Positions 16,763-26,008 of a stretch of 64,000 bases of DNA are shown in pieces. The first letter of the stretch is position 1, and every line of letters begins with the position of its first letter. The position numbers and the translations under genes were made by a program. The DNA comes from CAZUXE01 sp964624585 (GTDB lineage Bacteria > Hydrothermota > Tepidihabitantia > B3-TA06). Location of the stretch: NCBI GenBank assembly GCA_964624585.1, contig CAZUXE010000005.1:22808-86807 (forward strand), written 5' to 3'. Below the pieces are notes generated by a model. The model had not been told where the DNA came from and did not search any database. It saw only the letters and a list, made by a program, of their open reading frames with translations.

Positions 16763-19700
16763 ATGCCGAAACAAAATTTTGTCCACCTACACCTTCATAC
16801 CGAATACAGCCTGCTCGACGGCTCAATTAGAATTAAGGACTTGGCAAAACAAGCCCGAAAATTTAAGATGCCGGCTGTAGCAATGACCGATCACGGCAAT
16901 ATGTTCGGAGTTGTCCCATTTTACAAAGCCATGCAAAAGGAAGGAATAAAACCCATTATCGGGATAGAAACCTATCTTACCGCAGGCAGTATCAAAGATA
17001 GGGAAAGCGCTCCCAATTCAGGAAAAAATTATCATCTCACACTACTTGCCTCAAATAATACCGGATACAAAAATTTGCTAAAACTTTCTTCAATAGCTTA
17101 TCTGGAAGGCTTCTATTACAAGCCAAGGATAGATAAAGAAACTCTGGCCAAACACAGCGAAGGAATAATTGCCTTGTCAGGATGCTGGTCAGGGGAAGTA
17201 TCATCCGCATTAATGCAAGGGGACATTGAAGGAGCGCGTAAGATATTGGAAAGCTATTTAGATATCTTCGGAACCGACAGGTTTTATCTTGAAGTACAGA
17301 ATCTGGAACTACCAGAAACCAAGGCTATGATGGAGAAAACCATTGCTCTGGGAAAAGATATGGGTGTTGAACTTGTGGCTACAAATGACTGTCATTTCTT
17401 GAAACGAGACCACGCAGACGCCCATGATGTGCTTTTAGCAATTCAAACAGGGAAAAAGGTAACCGAAGAGGACAGAATGCGTTTTGGCTCCAATGAGATG
17501 TACTTTAAGTCGCCTGAGGAAATGGCTGAAGCGTTTAAGGATTTACCCGACGCTTTGGAAAACACTGTAAAGATTGCCGAACGCTGTATGATTTCCCTTG
17601 ATATTGACACCCGAAACTTCAAACTACCACGCTATCCTATACCTGAAGAATTTAACTCTTCGATGACTTATCTAAAGGAACTTGCCTATTCAGGCTGCAA
17701 AAAGAAATGTTCTACAGATAACGAGCGCTACCTTAAGCGTCTTGAACACGAATTGGGAATTATTGAAAAAATGGGCTTTGCAGGATACTTCCTTATCGTT
17801 AAAGATATCGTTGATTACGCAAAGCGCAATGGAATATCGGTAGGCCCTGGGCGCGGCTCCGCCGTGGGAAGCCTGGTTCTTTATTCACTAGGTATAACAG
17901 AACTTGATCCTTTGAAATACAACCTTATTTTTGAACGCTTTCTAAATCCAGACAGAATAACCCTACCTGATATTGATATAGACTTTGCAGATGAGGAACG
18001 CGGCAAGGTTATAGACTACATACATGAACGATACGGCAAACAAAATGTCGCACGAATAATTACCTTTGATACAATGAAAGCCAAGGCAGCTGTCAGAGAT
18101 GTTGGTAGGGCGCTGGATATTCCTTATGGAGAGGTAGATAAACTGGCTAAACTTATACCATTCAACGCCGATCTTCAATCAGCCCGCGCCACTCAACAGG
18201 AATTGAGCGCTTTGATTTCGCAGGATGAACGATACGAACGTTTGTTCGACGTAGCGGAAAAACTTGAAGGTATTTCACGTCATGCTTCAATCCACGCTTC
18301 AGGAGTTGTACTAACACCTGAACCACTAACTGAGTTTGTCCCCCTCTACAAAGCCACTGACGATAGCGTAAGCACTCAGTTTGATATGAAGGCTGTAGAT
18401 TCCATCGGCTTGCTAAAACTTGATATTTTAGGATTAAGGACGCTGTCTGTAATAAAGATGAGCGAAAATTTAATCAATCGCGAAGGGAATAAGGTTGATA
18501 CCCAAAATCTGCCCTTAAATGATGACAAAACATTCAGCCTTCTTCAACGCGCCGACACAGCTGGTGTATTCCAACTTGAAAGCAGAGGAATGCGGGAAAT
18601 TCTAAGAAAGTTGAAACCAACAGAGCTTGAAGATATTATAGCGGTAATCGCAATATATAGACCAGGACCTCTTGCTAACATGAATCTGGACGAATTCTTC
18701 AAGCGAAAAAATGGTGAAAGTGAAATAGAATACCTGCATCCCAGTCTTGAAAAGGTACTTGCCCCAACCCATGGAATGCTCATCTATCAGGAACAAGTAA
18801 TGCAGATAGCCAGAGTAATAGCTGGTTTTTCATACGTACAAGCCGACCATCTTCGTCGCGCTATGGGAAAAAAAATCCCCGAACTTATGGCCGAAATGAA
18901 GCAGCAGTTTTTTTCAGGAGCAAGCCAACAGGGTATTGACAAAAAAACTACTCAAGCTATATACGACTTAATTGAACCATTTTCAGGCTACGGTTTCAAC
19001 AAATCTCACTCCGCAGGTTACGGCCTTGTATCCTACACCACTGCCTACCTAAAGGCCAACTACCCACTTGAATTCTTTACAGCACTTTTAACCAACGAAA
19101 TGGGACATTCAGAAACTAAAATGGCGCAATTCATCAACAATGCTGTCAACAGCGGAGTAAAGGTGCTTCCTCCAGATATAAACAAAAGCGCCTACGCCTT
19201 TAAGATTGAAAATGGCGCAATACGATTCGGTCTTGGAGCCATAAAGAACGTAGGCAGAGGGGCGGCGGAGTTGGTTGAAAAGGAAAACTCCATTCAACCT
19301 TTTAGCGACATGAGGGATTTTCTGCTACGAACGAAGGGGAGCGTCAACCGCAAATGCGCGGAGTTCCTTACCAAAGCCGGATGTTTTGATTCCATTGATC
19401 CTGATAGAGACTTGCTTCTTGGAAAACTTCCTGATGAAATTACAAGGCTTTCCAACAAACGCGGACTCCTTTTAGAAAAACAACAAGGTCTATTCGGCGG
19501 TGAAGAGGCTGTTAATGTGAAATCCACGCGCCGCCCGAAAAGAAGCTTTAAGCCAAAAGATTTTCTGCATTACGAAAAGGACGCATTCGGATTCTACTTT
19601 TCAGGTCATCCGCTTGAAAAATACAAAGAAATTTATAACGCCTTCGGACTTCTCAAAATAGAAGATATTACAGAAAAACACGATGGAAAAACTATTTCTG

Positions 19701-20197
19701 TCGGAGGAGCCGTAATTGCCAGTAAAACAAAACGAGACAAAAAGGGACGCGATTACGCTATTATTACCTTGAGAGATTTTTCAGATGAAATTGATGTTTT
19801 TGTGTTTTCACAATTGTATGAAGAACATCGAACTGTTCTAAAATCGGATGAACCTATTATCGTAAAAGGTCGTGCGCTGGTTGAAGAAGGGAATCCACGT
19901 CCTAAATTGTTTAGCGAAGAAATTCTGCCGTTTAATGTAGTCCGAGCCAGACTGCATTCTGTTATTGTTGACGTTGACAAAGAACGTGTAACCAGAGATC
20001 AATTGATTGCCATAAAAAAATTAACCGATAGTTACCCTGGAAGATGCGCTTTTATAATTAATCTGAAGGGAAACAATGGCAGCGACCGAACCAGAATTCG
20101 TAGTCAAGAAATAAAGGTTAGCCCCTCTTCAGAATTACTGGAAGCTCTACGCAACACTACAGGAGTACTAAGGGTTCGTCTTCACGGAAAACTATAG
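16763..20197 (+). CDS. dnaE: DNA polymerase III subunit alpha
   Basis: Replicative polymerase catalytic subunit, 1144 residues, normal for DnaE1. N-terminal PHP domain opens HLHTEYSLLDGSIRI; the polymerase core contains GPGRGSAVGSLVLYSLGIT and the catalytic aspartate block PDIDIDFADEERGKVIDYI; then FNKSHSAGYGLVSYTTAYLK, a helix-hairpin-helix region and a C-terminal OB fold (ISVGGAVIASKTKRDKKGRDYAIITL). No intein or frameshift. The ATG is the first possible and coincides with the predicted transcription start. Monocistronic. Confidence 0.97.
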   Translation: MPKQNFVHLHLHTEYSLLDGSIRIKDLAKQARKFKMPAVAMTDHGNMFGVVPFYKAMQKEGIKPIIGIETYLTAGSIKDRESAPNSGKNYHLTLLASNNTGYKNLLKLSSIAYLEGFYYKPRIDKETLAKHSEGIIALSGCWSGEVSSALMQGDIEGARKILESYLDIFGTDRFYLEVQNLELPETKAMMEKTIALGKDMGVELVATNDCHFLKRDHADAHDVLLAIQTGKKVTEEDRMRFGSNEMYFKSPEEMAEAFKDLPDALENTVKIAERCMISLDIDTRNFKLPRYPIPEEFNSSMTYLKELAYSGCKKKCSTDNERYLKRLEHELGIIEKMGFAGYFLIVKDIVDYAKRNGISVGPGRGSAVGSLVLYSLGITELDPLKYNLIFERFLNPDRITLPDIDIDFADEERGKVIDYIHERYGKQNVARIITFDTMKAKAAVRDVGRALDIPYGEVDKLAKLIPFNADLQSARATQQELSALISQDERYERLFDVAEKLEGISRHASIHASGVVLTPEPLTEFVPLYKATDDSVSTQFDMKAVDSIGLLKLDILGLRTLSVIKMSENLINREGNKVDTQNLPLNDDKTFSLLQRADTAGVFQLESRGMREILRKLKPTELEDIIAVIAIYRPGPLANMNLDEFFKRKNGESEIEYLHPSLEKVLAPTHGMLIYQEQVMQIARVIAGFSYVQADHLRRAMGKKIPELMAEMKQQFFSGASQQGIDKKTTQAIYDLIEPFSGYGFNKSHSAGYGLVSYTTAYLKANYPLEFFTALLTNEMGHSETKMAQFINNAVNSGVKVLPPDINKSAYAFKIENGAIRFGLGAIKNVGRGAAELVEKENSIQPFSDMRDFLLRTKGSVNRKCAEFLTKAGCFDSIDPDRDLLLGKLPDEITRLSNKRGLLLEKQQGLFGGEEAVNVKSTRRPKRSFKPKDFLHYEKDAFGFYFSGHPLEKYKEIYNAFGLLKIEDITEKHDGKTISVGGAVIASKTKRDKKGRDYAIITLRDFSDEIDVFVFSQLYEEHRTVLKSDEPIIVKGRALVEEGNPRPKLFSEEILPFNVVRARLHSVIVDVDKERVTRDQLIAIKKLTDSYPGRCAFIINLKGNNGSDRTRIRSQEIKVSPSSELLEALRNTTGVLRVRLHGKL

Positions 20198-20419
20198 CAG
20201 CGCTATTCTGGAAATAAATTAGATAATCGACAGGCCATATTATTTGAGGATAGGCAGTCACTAAGATTCCAAACATTGATGGAGATTGACGGGAAGCTAC
20301 ACTACAGACATCCATATTATCTGAGTGCATACAGTGTTTTTAATAAGTGCAGAATACTGAGATATCTTTCTGGTATCCAGCGCATTGCTTTTTGAAAATT
20401 GATAGTTGTATGGAAAAAG

Positions 20420-20508
20420 CGGAGAGGGTGGGATTCGAACCCACGACCCGTGTTACCGGGTACACGATTTCCAATCGTGCTCCTTAGGCCGGACTCGGAC
20501 ACCTCTCC
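20420..20508 (-). tRNA. tRNA-Ser (GGA)
   Basis: 89 nt with the long class II variable arm. Acceptor GGAGAGG/CCTCTCC, anticodon loop TTGGAAA (anticodon GGA), T-loop GTTCGAATC, discriminator G, no encoded CCA. A T-run follows the gene. Confidence 0.95.
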
Positions 20509-20521
20509 GGCGTGAACTTGA

Positions 20522-20549
20522 AGTATATTTAGAATGTAGAATTCGTCAA
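20522..20549 (-). promoter_or_regulatory. tRNA-Ser promoter
   Basis: TTGACG (20549-20544), 16-bp spacer, TATACT (20527-20522), 13 nt before the mature tRNA 5' end. Confidence 0.75.
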
Positions 20550-20579
20550 CTGCAATCGACTTTATTCAATTTCTGTAAC

Positions 20580-20608
20580 TTGATTACAGAAGGCTTCACC
20601 GATATAAT
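20580..20608 (+). promoter_or_regulatory. pcm promoter (leaderless)
   Basis: TTGATT (20580-20585), 17-bp spacer, TATAAT (20603-20608), 6 nt, then ATG at 20615. Confidence 0.7.
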
Positions 20609-20614
20609 AGGGAT

Positions 20615-21235
20615 ATGGAAAGCTATACACGCTTATCGGAAAAACTTGTTCACATATTAATGGCTAAAGGAATTAAAGACCAAACTCTACTAAACGCTTT
20701 TCGCATAATTCCACGCCACATTTTTGTCCCTTCCGGCCTGGAACACAAAGCATATAACGATACAGCTCTTCCAATTGGTGGTGGGCAAACCATTTCAGCG
20801 CCATCAACGGTTGCATCCATGCTTCAGGCACTTAAACTAACTGTCAACGACAAGGTGTTGGAGATAGGGACAGGTTCAGGTTTCCAAACCGCATTGTTGA
20901 GCAAAATTGCAGGAAAAGTGTACTCTATCGAAAGGGAACTAAATTTGGCCAAAATTGCCAAGGAAAGACTCATTAAAGCAGGTTGCGGATATATTCAATT
21001 ACGCTCAGGTGATGGAATGCTTGGCTGGTCAGAACACGCCCCGTACGATGCCATCATCGTAAGCGCAGGAACCGATACAATCCCGAAAAATCTGATTGAG
21101 CAATTGAAAATTGGAGGCAGAATGGTAATTCCTCTCAAGCAAAAAGTCTCTTTATTGACCCGCGGGAAAAACGGCTTAAGAACGCGGCTCTTAAGCAAAT
21201 GCCAATTCGTACCGCTCGTACCTGGCCACACCTGA
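20615..21235 (+). CDS. pcm: Protein-L-isoaspartate O-methyltransferase
   Basis: Repairs isoaspartyl damage in proteins using S-adenosylmethionine. 206 residues. Family features: PRHIFVP (about 32-38), AYNDTALPIGGGQTISAPSTVA, SAM-binding VLEIGTGSGFQTALL, YDAIIVSAGTDTIPKNLIEQLKIGGRMVIPL. ATG 20615 coincides with the predicted transcription start. The gene is divergent from tRNA-Ser and 111 nt before tRNA-Pro. Confidence 0.95.
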   Translation: MESYTRLSEKLVHILMAKGIKDQTLLNAFRIIPRHIFVPSGLEHKAYNDTALPIGGGQTISAPSTVASMLQALKLTVNDKVLEIGTGSGFQTALLSKIAGKVYSIERELNLAKIAKERLIKAGCGYIQLRSGDGMLGWSEHAPYDAIIVSAGTDTIPKNLIEQLKIGGRMVIPLKQKVSLLTRGKNGLRTRLLSKCQFVPLVPGHT

Positions 21236-21308
21236 CATTAAATCACTAACTCACTTTTACACTAACCCATTCCAGACTCTCGTACTAACAAACCAAAGTA
21301 CTTTTACA

Positions 21309-21337
21309 TTGACAATAACAGTCGTGGAGGCTATAAT
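21309..21337 (+). promoter_or_regulatory. Promoter of tRNA-Pro-hpt operon
   Basis: Perfect TTGACA (21309-21314), 17-bp spacer, perfect TATAAT (21332-21337). Start expected near 21344, 3 nt before the tRNA. Confidence 0.85.
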
Positions 21338-21346
21338 TATTATCTA

Positions 21347-21421
21347 CGGGGCGTAGCGCAGCATGGATAGCGCGCTTGGTTCGGGACCAAGAGGTCGGTG
21401 GTTCAAATCCACTCGCCCCGA
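21347..21421 (+). tRNA. tRNA-Pro (CGG)
   Basis: 75 nt. Acceptor CGGGGCG/CGCCCCG, anticodon stem-loop CTTGG-TTCGGGA-CCAAG (anticodon CGG), T-loop GTTCAAATC, discriminator A, CCA not encoded. The hpt ATG begins 8 nt downstream. Confidence 0.95.
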
Positions 21422-21428
21422 TTTTCAA

Positions 21429-21956
21429 ATGGATACTAACCCAACAATAATCCCGTTATTTTCGGCGGATGTAATTGCTCGCAGGGTAGAGGAATTAGGC
21501 GTGGAGATTGCAGAAGATTACGCAGGGAAAAACCCACTCTTAGTAGGTGTACTCAAAGGAGCCTGGGTCTTCATGGCTGATCTTTCACGAGCAATAACTA
21601 TCCCACACCAATGCGATTTTATTCAGGTTTCAAGCTACGGCTCAGGTACCGAATCCACAGGAGAAGTACGATTTCTAACGGATATATCAACTCCAATTGC
21701 AAAAAGACATGTGATTCTTGTTGAAGATATAGTTGATACCGGACTCACATTATCCAATCTTGTAAATAGATTGAAAGAGCGCAACCCTGCATCAGTAGCC
21801 ATATGCTCTCTTTTAGATAAACCGGAACGCCGCAAAACCTCAGTTCATATAGATTATTTGGGATTTGTCATTCCTAATAAATTCGTTATAGGCTATGGCG
21901 TAGACTGGGATGAAAAGTTCAGACATCTCCCCTACATTGGATACCTTGAATTCTAA
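21429..21956 (+). CDS. hpt: Hypoxanthine phosphoribosyltransferase
   Basis: Purine salvage: hypoxanthine or guanine plus PRPP to IMP or GMP. 175 residues. The PRPP-binding motif VILVEDIVDTGLTL (about 98-111), the flexible-loop SSYGSGTESTGEVR and the C-terminal FVIGYGVDWDEKFRHLPYIG are typical. Start ATG 21429; the reading frame continues back through tRNA-Pro but that cannot be coding. Only TTTTCAA separates the tRNA from the ATG, so there is no room for a Shine-Dalgarno, and tRNA 3' processing would leave a nearly leaderless mRNA. Followed by ade. Confidence 0.95.
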   Translation: MDTNPTIIPLFSADVIARRVEELGVEIAEDYAGKNPLLVGVLKGAWVFMADLSRAITIPHQCDFIQVSSYGSGTESTGEVRFLTDISTPIAKRHVILVEDIVDTGLTLSNLVNRLKERNPASVAICSLLDKPERRKTSVHIDYLGFVIPNKFVIGYGVDWDEKFRHLPYIGYLEF

Positions 21957-23625
21957 GCGTCGCGCAATGCGAGTTGCTCTGGGCAAGGAACCGGCTGATC
22001 TGCTGTTAAGGAACGGACGGGTTCTGAATGTCTTTACCGGCAGATGGGAATTGAAGGATGTGGCAATAAAAGACGGCCTGGTTGCCGCGCTGGGCAACAA
22101 TATCGCAGCTAGGAAAAGTTTTGACGCACAAGAAGCTTTGCTGGTTCCAGGATTCATTGACGCCCACATCCACCTTGAAAGTACACACCTATGGCTACCT
22201 GAAATATCCCGACTCATGCTTACCCATGGCGTAACCACCGTTATTACAGACCCTCATGAAATGGCTAATGTTGCCGGAATTGAAGGCGTGCGAGAAATGC
22301 TTAAGGCTTCGCGTCATGTAAACTTGGATATCTTCTTCAAAGTTCCTTCTTGCGTTCCTGCTTCTGAATTTGAAGAATCGGGCGCAAGACTTGACGTAAA
22401 TGAAATAAAAGAACTACTTGCTAAGCCAGAAGTAATCGGACTAGCTGAAGTAATGAACTTCCCAGGTGTTCTTACTGAGAATGTGAGGATATGGGAAAAA
22501 CTTGGATTATCAACTAATATAGATGGACATTTCCCAGGAGGGAAAGGCCAACATCTGCAAGCCTACGTTGCAGCAGGCATTGATAATGACCATGAAACCA
22601 GCGATGTTACAGAAGCCTTAGAAAAGATAAAAACAGGCATGTGGCTCTTTATAAGAGAAGGTTCGGCCGCAAGAAATCTTGATACTCTGCTTGACGCAGT
22701 TGACAACTATACTTTTAGGCGCGCCTGTTTTTGCACAGATGATTTGTCGGCTCAGGAGCTACTTGAACACGGCTCCATGGATTATATCGTAAGGCAAGCT
22801 GTAACAGGCGGACTGGCTTTAGAGCAGGCATTGATAATGGCTTCATGGAACGCTGCCCAGGCGCACGGCCTGCACAGACTCGGCGCAATAGCTCCAGGAT
22901 ACTTCGCAGACATCGCCCTTCTTACTCCCGAATCTCTTACTGTAAAAAATGTATTTAAGAAAGGTAAACTTATTTCACCTACTTCAGAGCATTCTCAACC
23001 AGTTCCTGATTTTTTCAAAAACAGCGTAAAGCTACCTCAACTTGATATATCTGATTTCCAGATACCTTACAAAAAGCAGCTTCGTGCCATAGGGATAATG
23101 GATGGTGAAATATTAACCACAGAAGAGTATGCAAACCCTGTTTGTAGAAATGGTTTTGCCGAATCGAAACCGCAGGAAGACCTTCTTAAGGCTGCTGTTA
23201 TTGAACGTCATGGAAAATCAGGCAACATTGGTTTGGGTTTCGTTAAAGGCCTTGGCATCAAGAACGGAGCTATGGCTTCCACTTTAGCGCATGACGCTCA
23301 CAATTTAATTGTAGTTGGAACCACAGATTCCGATATGCTTTTTGCTACCCTGAAGTTAGCGGAAATTGGGGGCGGACAGATACTTGTAAGTGACGGAAAG
23401 ATTATTAGCTCTCTGCCACTGCCTATAGTGGGCTTAATGTCTGAAACAAACGCTGAAGAGGTAGCAAAAAAAGCTAGGACTCTTAAACTTAAAACTCAGG
23501 AAATAGGCTCAAAATTAAAAGATCCATATGCCACTCTTTCATTTCTAGCCCTATCGGTTATTCCAAAACTAAGACTAACAACACACGGACTTCTGGATGT
23601 AGATCTATGGAAAATAATCAACTAA
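21910..23625 (+). CDS. ade: Adenine deaminase
   Basis: Amidohydrolase converting adenine to hypoxanthine, which Hpt, encoded just upstream, turns into IMP: a two-step adenine salvage unit. 571 residues, normal length. N-terminal ADLLLRNGRVLNVFTG, metal motif GFIDAHIHLESTHLW, TDPHEMANVAGIEGV, CTDDLSAQELLEHGSMDYIVRQA, and C-terminal GLGFVKGLGIKNGAMASTLAHDAHN are family hallmarks. The start is uncertain: ATG 21910 overlaps hpt by 47 nt; ATG 21967 or TTG 21946 are alternatives and none has a good Shine-Dalgarno. Confidence 0.93.
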   Translation: MKSSDISPTLDTLNSKRRAMRVALGKEPADLLLRNGRVLNVFTGRWELKDVAIKDGLVAALGNNIAARKSFDAQEALLVPGFIDAHIHLESTHLWLPEISRLMLTHGVTTVITDPHEMANVAGIEGVREMLKASRHVNLDIFFKVPSCVPASEFEESGARLDVNEIKELLAKPEVIGLAEVMNFPGVLTENVRIWEKLGLSTNIDGHFPGGKGQHLQAYVAAGIDNDHETSDVTEALEKIKTGMWLFIREGSAARNLDTLLDAVDNYTFRRACFCTDDLSAQELLEHGSMDYIVRQAVTGGLALEQALIMASWNAAQAHGLHRLGAIAPGYFADIALLTPESLTVKNVFKKGKLISPTSEHSQPVPDFFKNSVKLPQLDISDFQIPYKKQLRAIGIMDGEILTTEEYANPVCRNGFAESKPQEDLLKAAVIERHGKSGNIGLGFVKGLGIKNGAMASTLAHDAHNLIVVGTTDSDMLFATLKLAEIGGGQILVSDGKIISSLPLPIVGLMSETNAEEVAKKARTLKLKTQEIGSKLKDPYATLSFLALSVIPKLRLTTHGLLDVDLWKIIN

Positions 23626-23656
23626 GCTACTTTTCAAACGGCAATTGGGTGAAAGA

Positions 23657-24121
23657 ATGAAAACCTGCAGGCATATTCAGCTAGGTGTAATAGGTGGACG
23701 TTACTGTTCAAAAAGCTCAGCAGTAATTGCAGAGGAACTAGGGCGGCTAATTGCAAATGAAGGTTGGACTTTAGTATGCGGCGGACGCGGCGGCGTGATG
23801 GAAGCTGCATGCAAAGGAGCAGTTGAAGCAGGCGGCATAACCATAGGCATACTTCCCGACTCAACAGGCCTTAAGGCCAATCCTTATTTAACCCATATCA
23901 TCAAAACCGGAATGGGTGAAGGGCGCAACCTCATCATTGTTCATTCAGCAGACGCTCTAATAGCGGTAGATGGCAAATACGGCACCTTGTCTGAAATAGC
24001 TCTGGCGCTGGCACGCAAGAAAATGGTTATCACTATAAACTCATGGAACATTTCAGGCACAATAGCTGTTGGCGATGCACAGGAAGCCATTATAAAGATA
24101 AAGGAAGCTCTGGATGTCTAA
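23657..24121 (+). CDS. LOG-family protein (TIGR00725 type)
   Basis: 154 residues from ATG 23657 (TTG 23645 is an alternative). Rossmann-like LOG/MoCo-carrier fold: LGVIGGRYCSKSSAVIAEELGR, VCGGRGGVMEAACKGAVEAGG and DGKYGTLSEIALALARKK, the last matching the GGxGTxxE nucleotide-binding motif with one Gly changed. Relatives include cytokinin-activating phosphoribohydrolases and poorly characterised TIGR00725 proteins. In a purine-salvage operon a nucleotide-hydrolase role would fit, but that is inference. It overlaps acyP by 8 nt. Confidence 0.8.
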   Translation: MKTCRHIQLGVIGGRYCSKSSAVIAEELGRLIANEGWTLVCGGRGGVMEAACKGAVEAGGITIGILPDSTGLKANPYLTHIIKTGMGEGRNLIIVHSADALIAVDGKYGTLSEIALALARKKMVITINSWNISGTIAVGDAQEAIIKIKEALDV

Positions 24122-24401
24122 CACAAGACTAGAAGTAATACTCAAGGGACGGGTGCAAGGTGTAGGATTCCGATTCTTTACAATGAGACTTGCATGTCGC
24201 TATAAATTAACAGGTCAAGTTCGCAACACTGGAATAGACAAAGTGGAGGTTATTGCAGAAGGCCCGGAAAACATTCTTAAGGCCTTTCTTAAGGAATTGA
24301 GCCTTGGCCCATCATCTGCCAGAGTAAACGAGGTTAAATCTGATTGGAACAACGCAACAGGTGAATTCGATAAATTCCAAATAACATATGAAGAAAGATA
24401 G
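24114..24401 (+). CDS. acyP: Acylphosphatase
   Basis: Hydrolyses acyl phosphates such as carbamoyl- or acetyl-phosphate. 95 residues, standard length. The catalytic loop GRVQGVGFRFFT supplies the phosphate-binding Arg, and GQVRNTGIDKVEVIAEG the catalytic Asn. ATG lies within the end of the LOG gene, so translation is coupled. Confidence 0.93.
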   Translation: MSNTRLEVILKGRVQGVGFRFFTMRLACRYKLTGQVRNTGIDKVEVIAEGPENILKAFLKELSLGPSSARVNEVKSDWNNATGEFDKFQITYEER

Positions 24402-24472
24402 ACTTATACAGAAGGAGAGCGAGCGTACTTGGCGGTGGAGTAGCCGGTTTAGCATTGAAAGGATATACTTAT

Positions 24473-24532
24473 ATGGAAGGAAAGCAGAAAGGCTACTACT
24501 ATAATGAACGCAAAACTAAGGATGTAGCATGA
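24473..24532 (+). CDS. Possible 19-residue upstream peptide
   Basis: MEGKQKGYYYNERKTKDVA, with AAAGGA 9 nt before its ATG and an ATGA stop-start overlap with the flavodoxin-ferredoxin gene. It may be a leader peptide that couples translation, or the tail of a decayed gene, since the frame is open back to 24392 (GGGVAGLALKG). No known family. Confidence 0.3.
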   Translation: MEGKQKGYYYNERKTKDVA

Positions 24533-25347
24533 AAATTAACATCGTCTACTTTACTTCTACCGGCAATACTCTTTGGCTTTCAGAAAAGGCCAAAGGGTTC
24601 TTTGAACAAGCCGGTCATCAAGTCCAATTGTTTGAAGTCGTCAAAACCGGCGACAGTTTCCTTAAAACCAGCGATATGGTAGGTATTTTCTACCCTGTTT
24701 GGGCATCCAACCTACCTAATCCTTTACGCGATATGCTAAATACGCTTGAGGACGGTTCTCAGAAAGGGAAAAAAATGTTCCTCATAGGCAATTGCGCTAT
24801 GTTTACAGGCGATACCGGAATGTACTGGAAACGAATTCTTGAACGTAAAGGCTTCAACGTGTTCTACATAAATCATCTAGTTATGCCAACAAACCTTAAT
24901 GTCCCAAACTTTAATTTTCAGAAAGTGCCAGATGAAAAAAAGAAAACCAAGATTCTTAAGAAAGCTGAACAAAAACTCAAGAAGATATGTGCAGACATTT
25001 TAGCCGATAAAAATAAAAAAGATGGAATAAGCCCACTAGGTAAATTTATGGGATGGGGACAAAGAAATTTTTATGAAAAAGGAACTGAGCCATGGAAAAA
25101 TTTATTCTCCGTAAATAAAAAACGCTGCACCGGATGCCGCTTGTGTTACCGCATGTGTCCTGTTGGAAACATCAAAATGCAAGCCGACGCTAAACCTTCG
25201 TTTGGTTCTAAATGTATTTTGTGTGTAAAATGCTACAACTTATGCCCTGCGAACGCAATCCTTATTGGAGAAAAAAGTGAAGACTCACACAAGTACCGAC
25301 GATACAAGGGGCCGTCTAAAAAGCTCAAACCAACTACCTACCGTTGA
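24529..25347 (+). CDS. Flavodoxin-2x[4Fe-4S] ferredoxin fusion (EFR1 type)
   Basis: 272 residues. The N-terminal flavodoxin-like domain has the FMN phosphate loop YFTSTGNTLWLSEKA (8-22) and FYPVWASNLPNPLRD. A basic linker leads to two [4Fe-4S] motifs: CTGCRLCYRMCP (about 201-212) and CILCVKCYNLCP (about 231-242). This is the EFR1 arrangement, a soluble low-potential electron carrier, suggesting an anaerobic lifestyle; the partner enzyme is unknown. The last 20 residues are basic. A strong terminator hairpin lies 84 nt downstream. Confidence 0.88.
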   Translation: MKINIVYFTSTGNTLWLSEKAKGFFEQAGHQVQLFEVVKTGDSFLKTSDMVGIFYPVWASNLPNPLRDMLNTLEDGSQKGKKMFLIGNCAMFTGDTGMYWKRILERKGFNVFYINHLVMPTNLNVPNFNFQKVPDEKKKTKILKKAEQKLKKICADILADKNKKDGISPLGKFMGWGQRNFYEKGTEPWKNLFSVNKKRCTGCRLCYRMCPVGNIKMQADAKPSFGSKCILCVKCYNLCPANAILIGEKSEDSHKYRRYKGPSKKLKPTTYR

Positions 25348-25431
25348 CGAAAGACCGAGATAGCTATAGAAATCAAGTTCACTAACTAGATTTGAAAAAA
25401 GACATAAGAGAGAGCGACTCAAAATAGTAGT

Positions 25432-25458
25432 AAGGGGGACTCCAATGGAGTCCCCCTT
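25432..25458. terminator. Bidirectional terminator
   Basis: Perfect 12-bp inverted repeat AAGGGGGACTCC with a 3-nt AAT loop, between the convergent ferredoxin gene (ends 25347) and leuD-like gene (ends 25507). It probably serves both; the T-tract is short on the plus strand. Confidence 0.8.
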
Positions 25459-25506
25459 CTGCTTAATTAAATCCAAGAGATAGGCTAGGTGCTTAAATCA
25501 TCCGCC

Positions 25507-26007
25507 TTATTCAATTCCAAGCTTACGCCGCGTTGCCGGAATCAGACCGCCTTGAGCAATGAGATCAAGGATAAACTCCGGCAAAGGCTCAAATGATAAC
25601 TCCTTACCTGTAGTATGATTAATAAGCTTTCCAGCTTCCAAATCAACTTCTACATCATCGCCTCCTGAAACCTGTTTGCGTATGTCAGGAACAATAGCAA
25701 TTGGCAGTCCCAAATTTATGGCGTTACGGTAGAATATACGTGCAAATGATTCTGCAATAACACAGCCAATACCAAAATATCGTATCGCGGTAGCCGCCTG
25801 TTCGCGTGAGGAACCGCATCCAAAATATTTTCCGGCAACTATAATATCGCCTGGTTTGGCTTGAGTACGAAAATTAGGATAAACCGTTTCAAAAAGATAC
25901 TTCGGGGTTTCTTCTGCATCAGTTACCTTCATATAGCGTCCCGGGAATATAACGTCGGTATTTACGTCATCCGGGAATATCCAGGCTTTTCCTCTAACAG
26001 ATTTCAT
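25507..26007 (-). CDS. Aconitase-family dehydratase small subunit (LeuD/HacB/DmdB type)
   Basis: 166 residues. Swivel domain of isopropylmalate/homoaconitate/dimethylmalate dehydratases: FPDDVNTDVIFPGRYM, VAGKYFGCGSSREQAATAIRYFGIGCVIAESFARIFYRNAINLGLP. ATG 26007 has GGAGG upstream and follows the large-subunit stop by 1 nt; an in-frame upstream extension to 26052 is not needed. Partner of the large subunit 26009-27271. No leuA or leuB is nearby, and the partner lyase argues against leucine synthesis. Confidence 0.9.
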   Translation of the reverse strand: MKSVRGKAWIFPDDVNTDVIFPGRYMKVTDAEETPKYLFETVYPNFRTQAKPGDIIVAGKYFGCGSSREQAATAIRYFGIGCVIAESFARIFYRNAINLGLPIAIVPDIRKQVSGGDDVEVDLEAGKLINHTTGKELSFEPLPEFILDLIAQGGLIPATRRKLGIE

Positions 26008-26008
26008 C

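Noticed and set aside
16763..20197. Intein or split in dnaE
   Set aside because: The polymerase motifs run without interruption and total length is normal.
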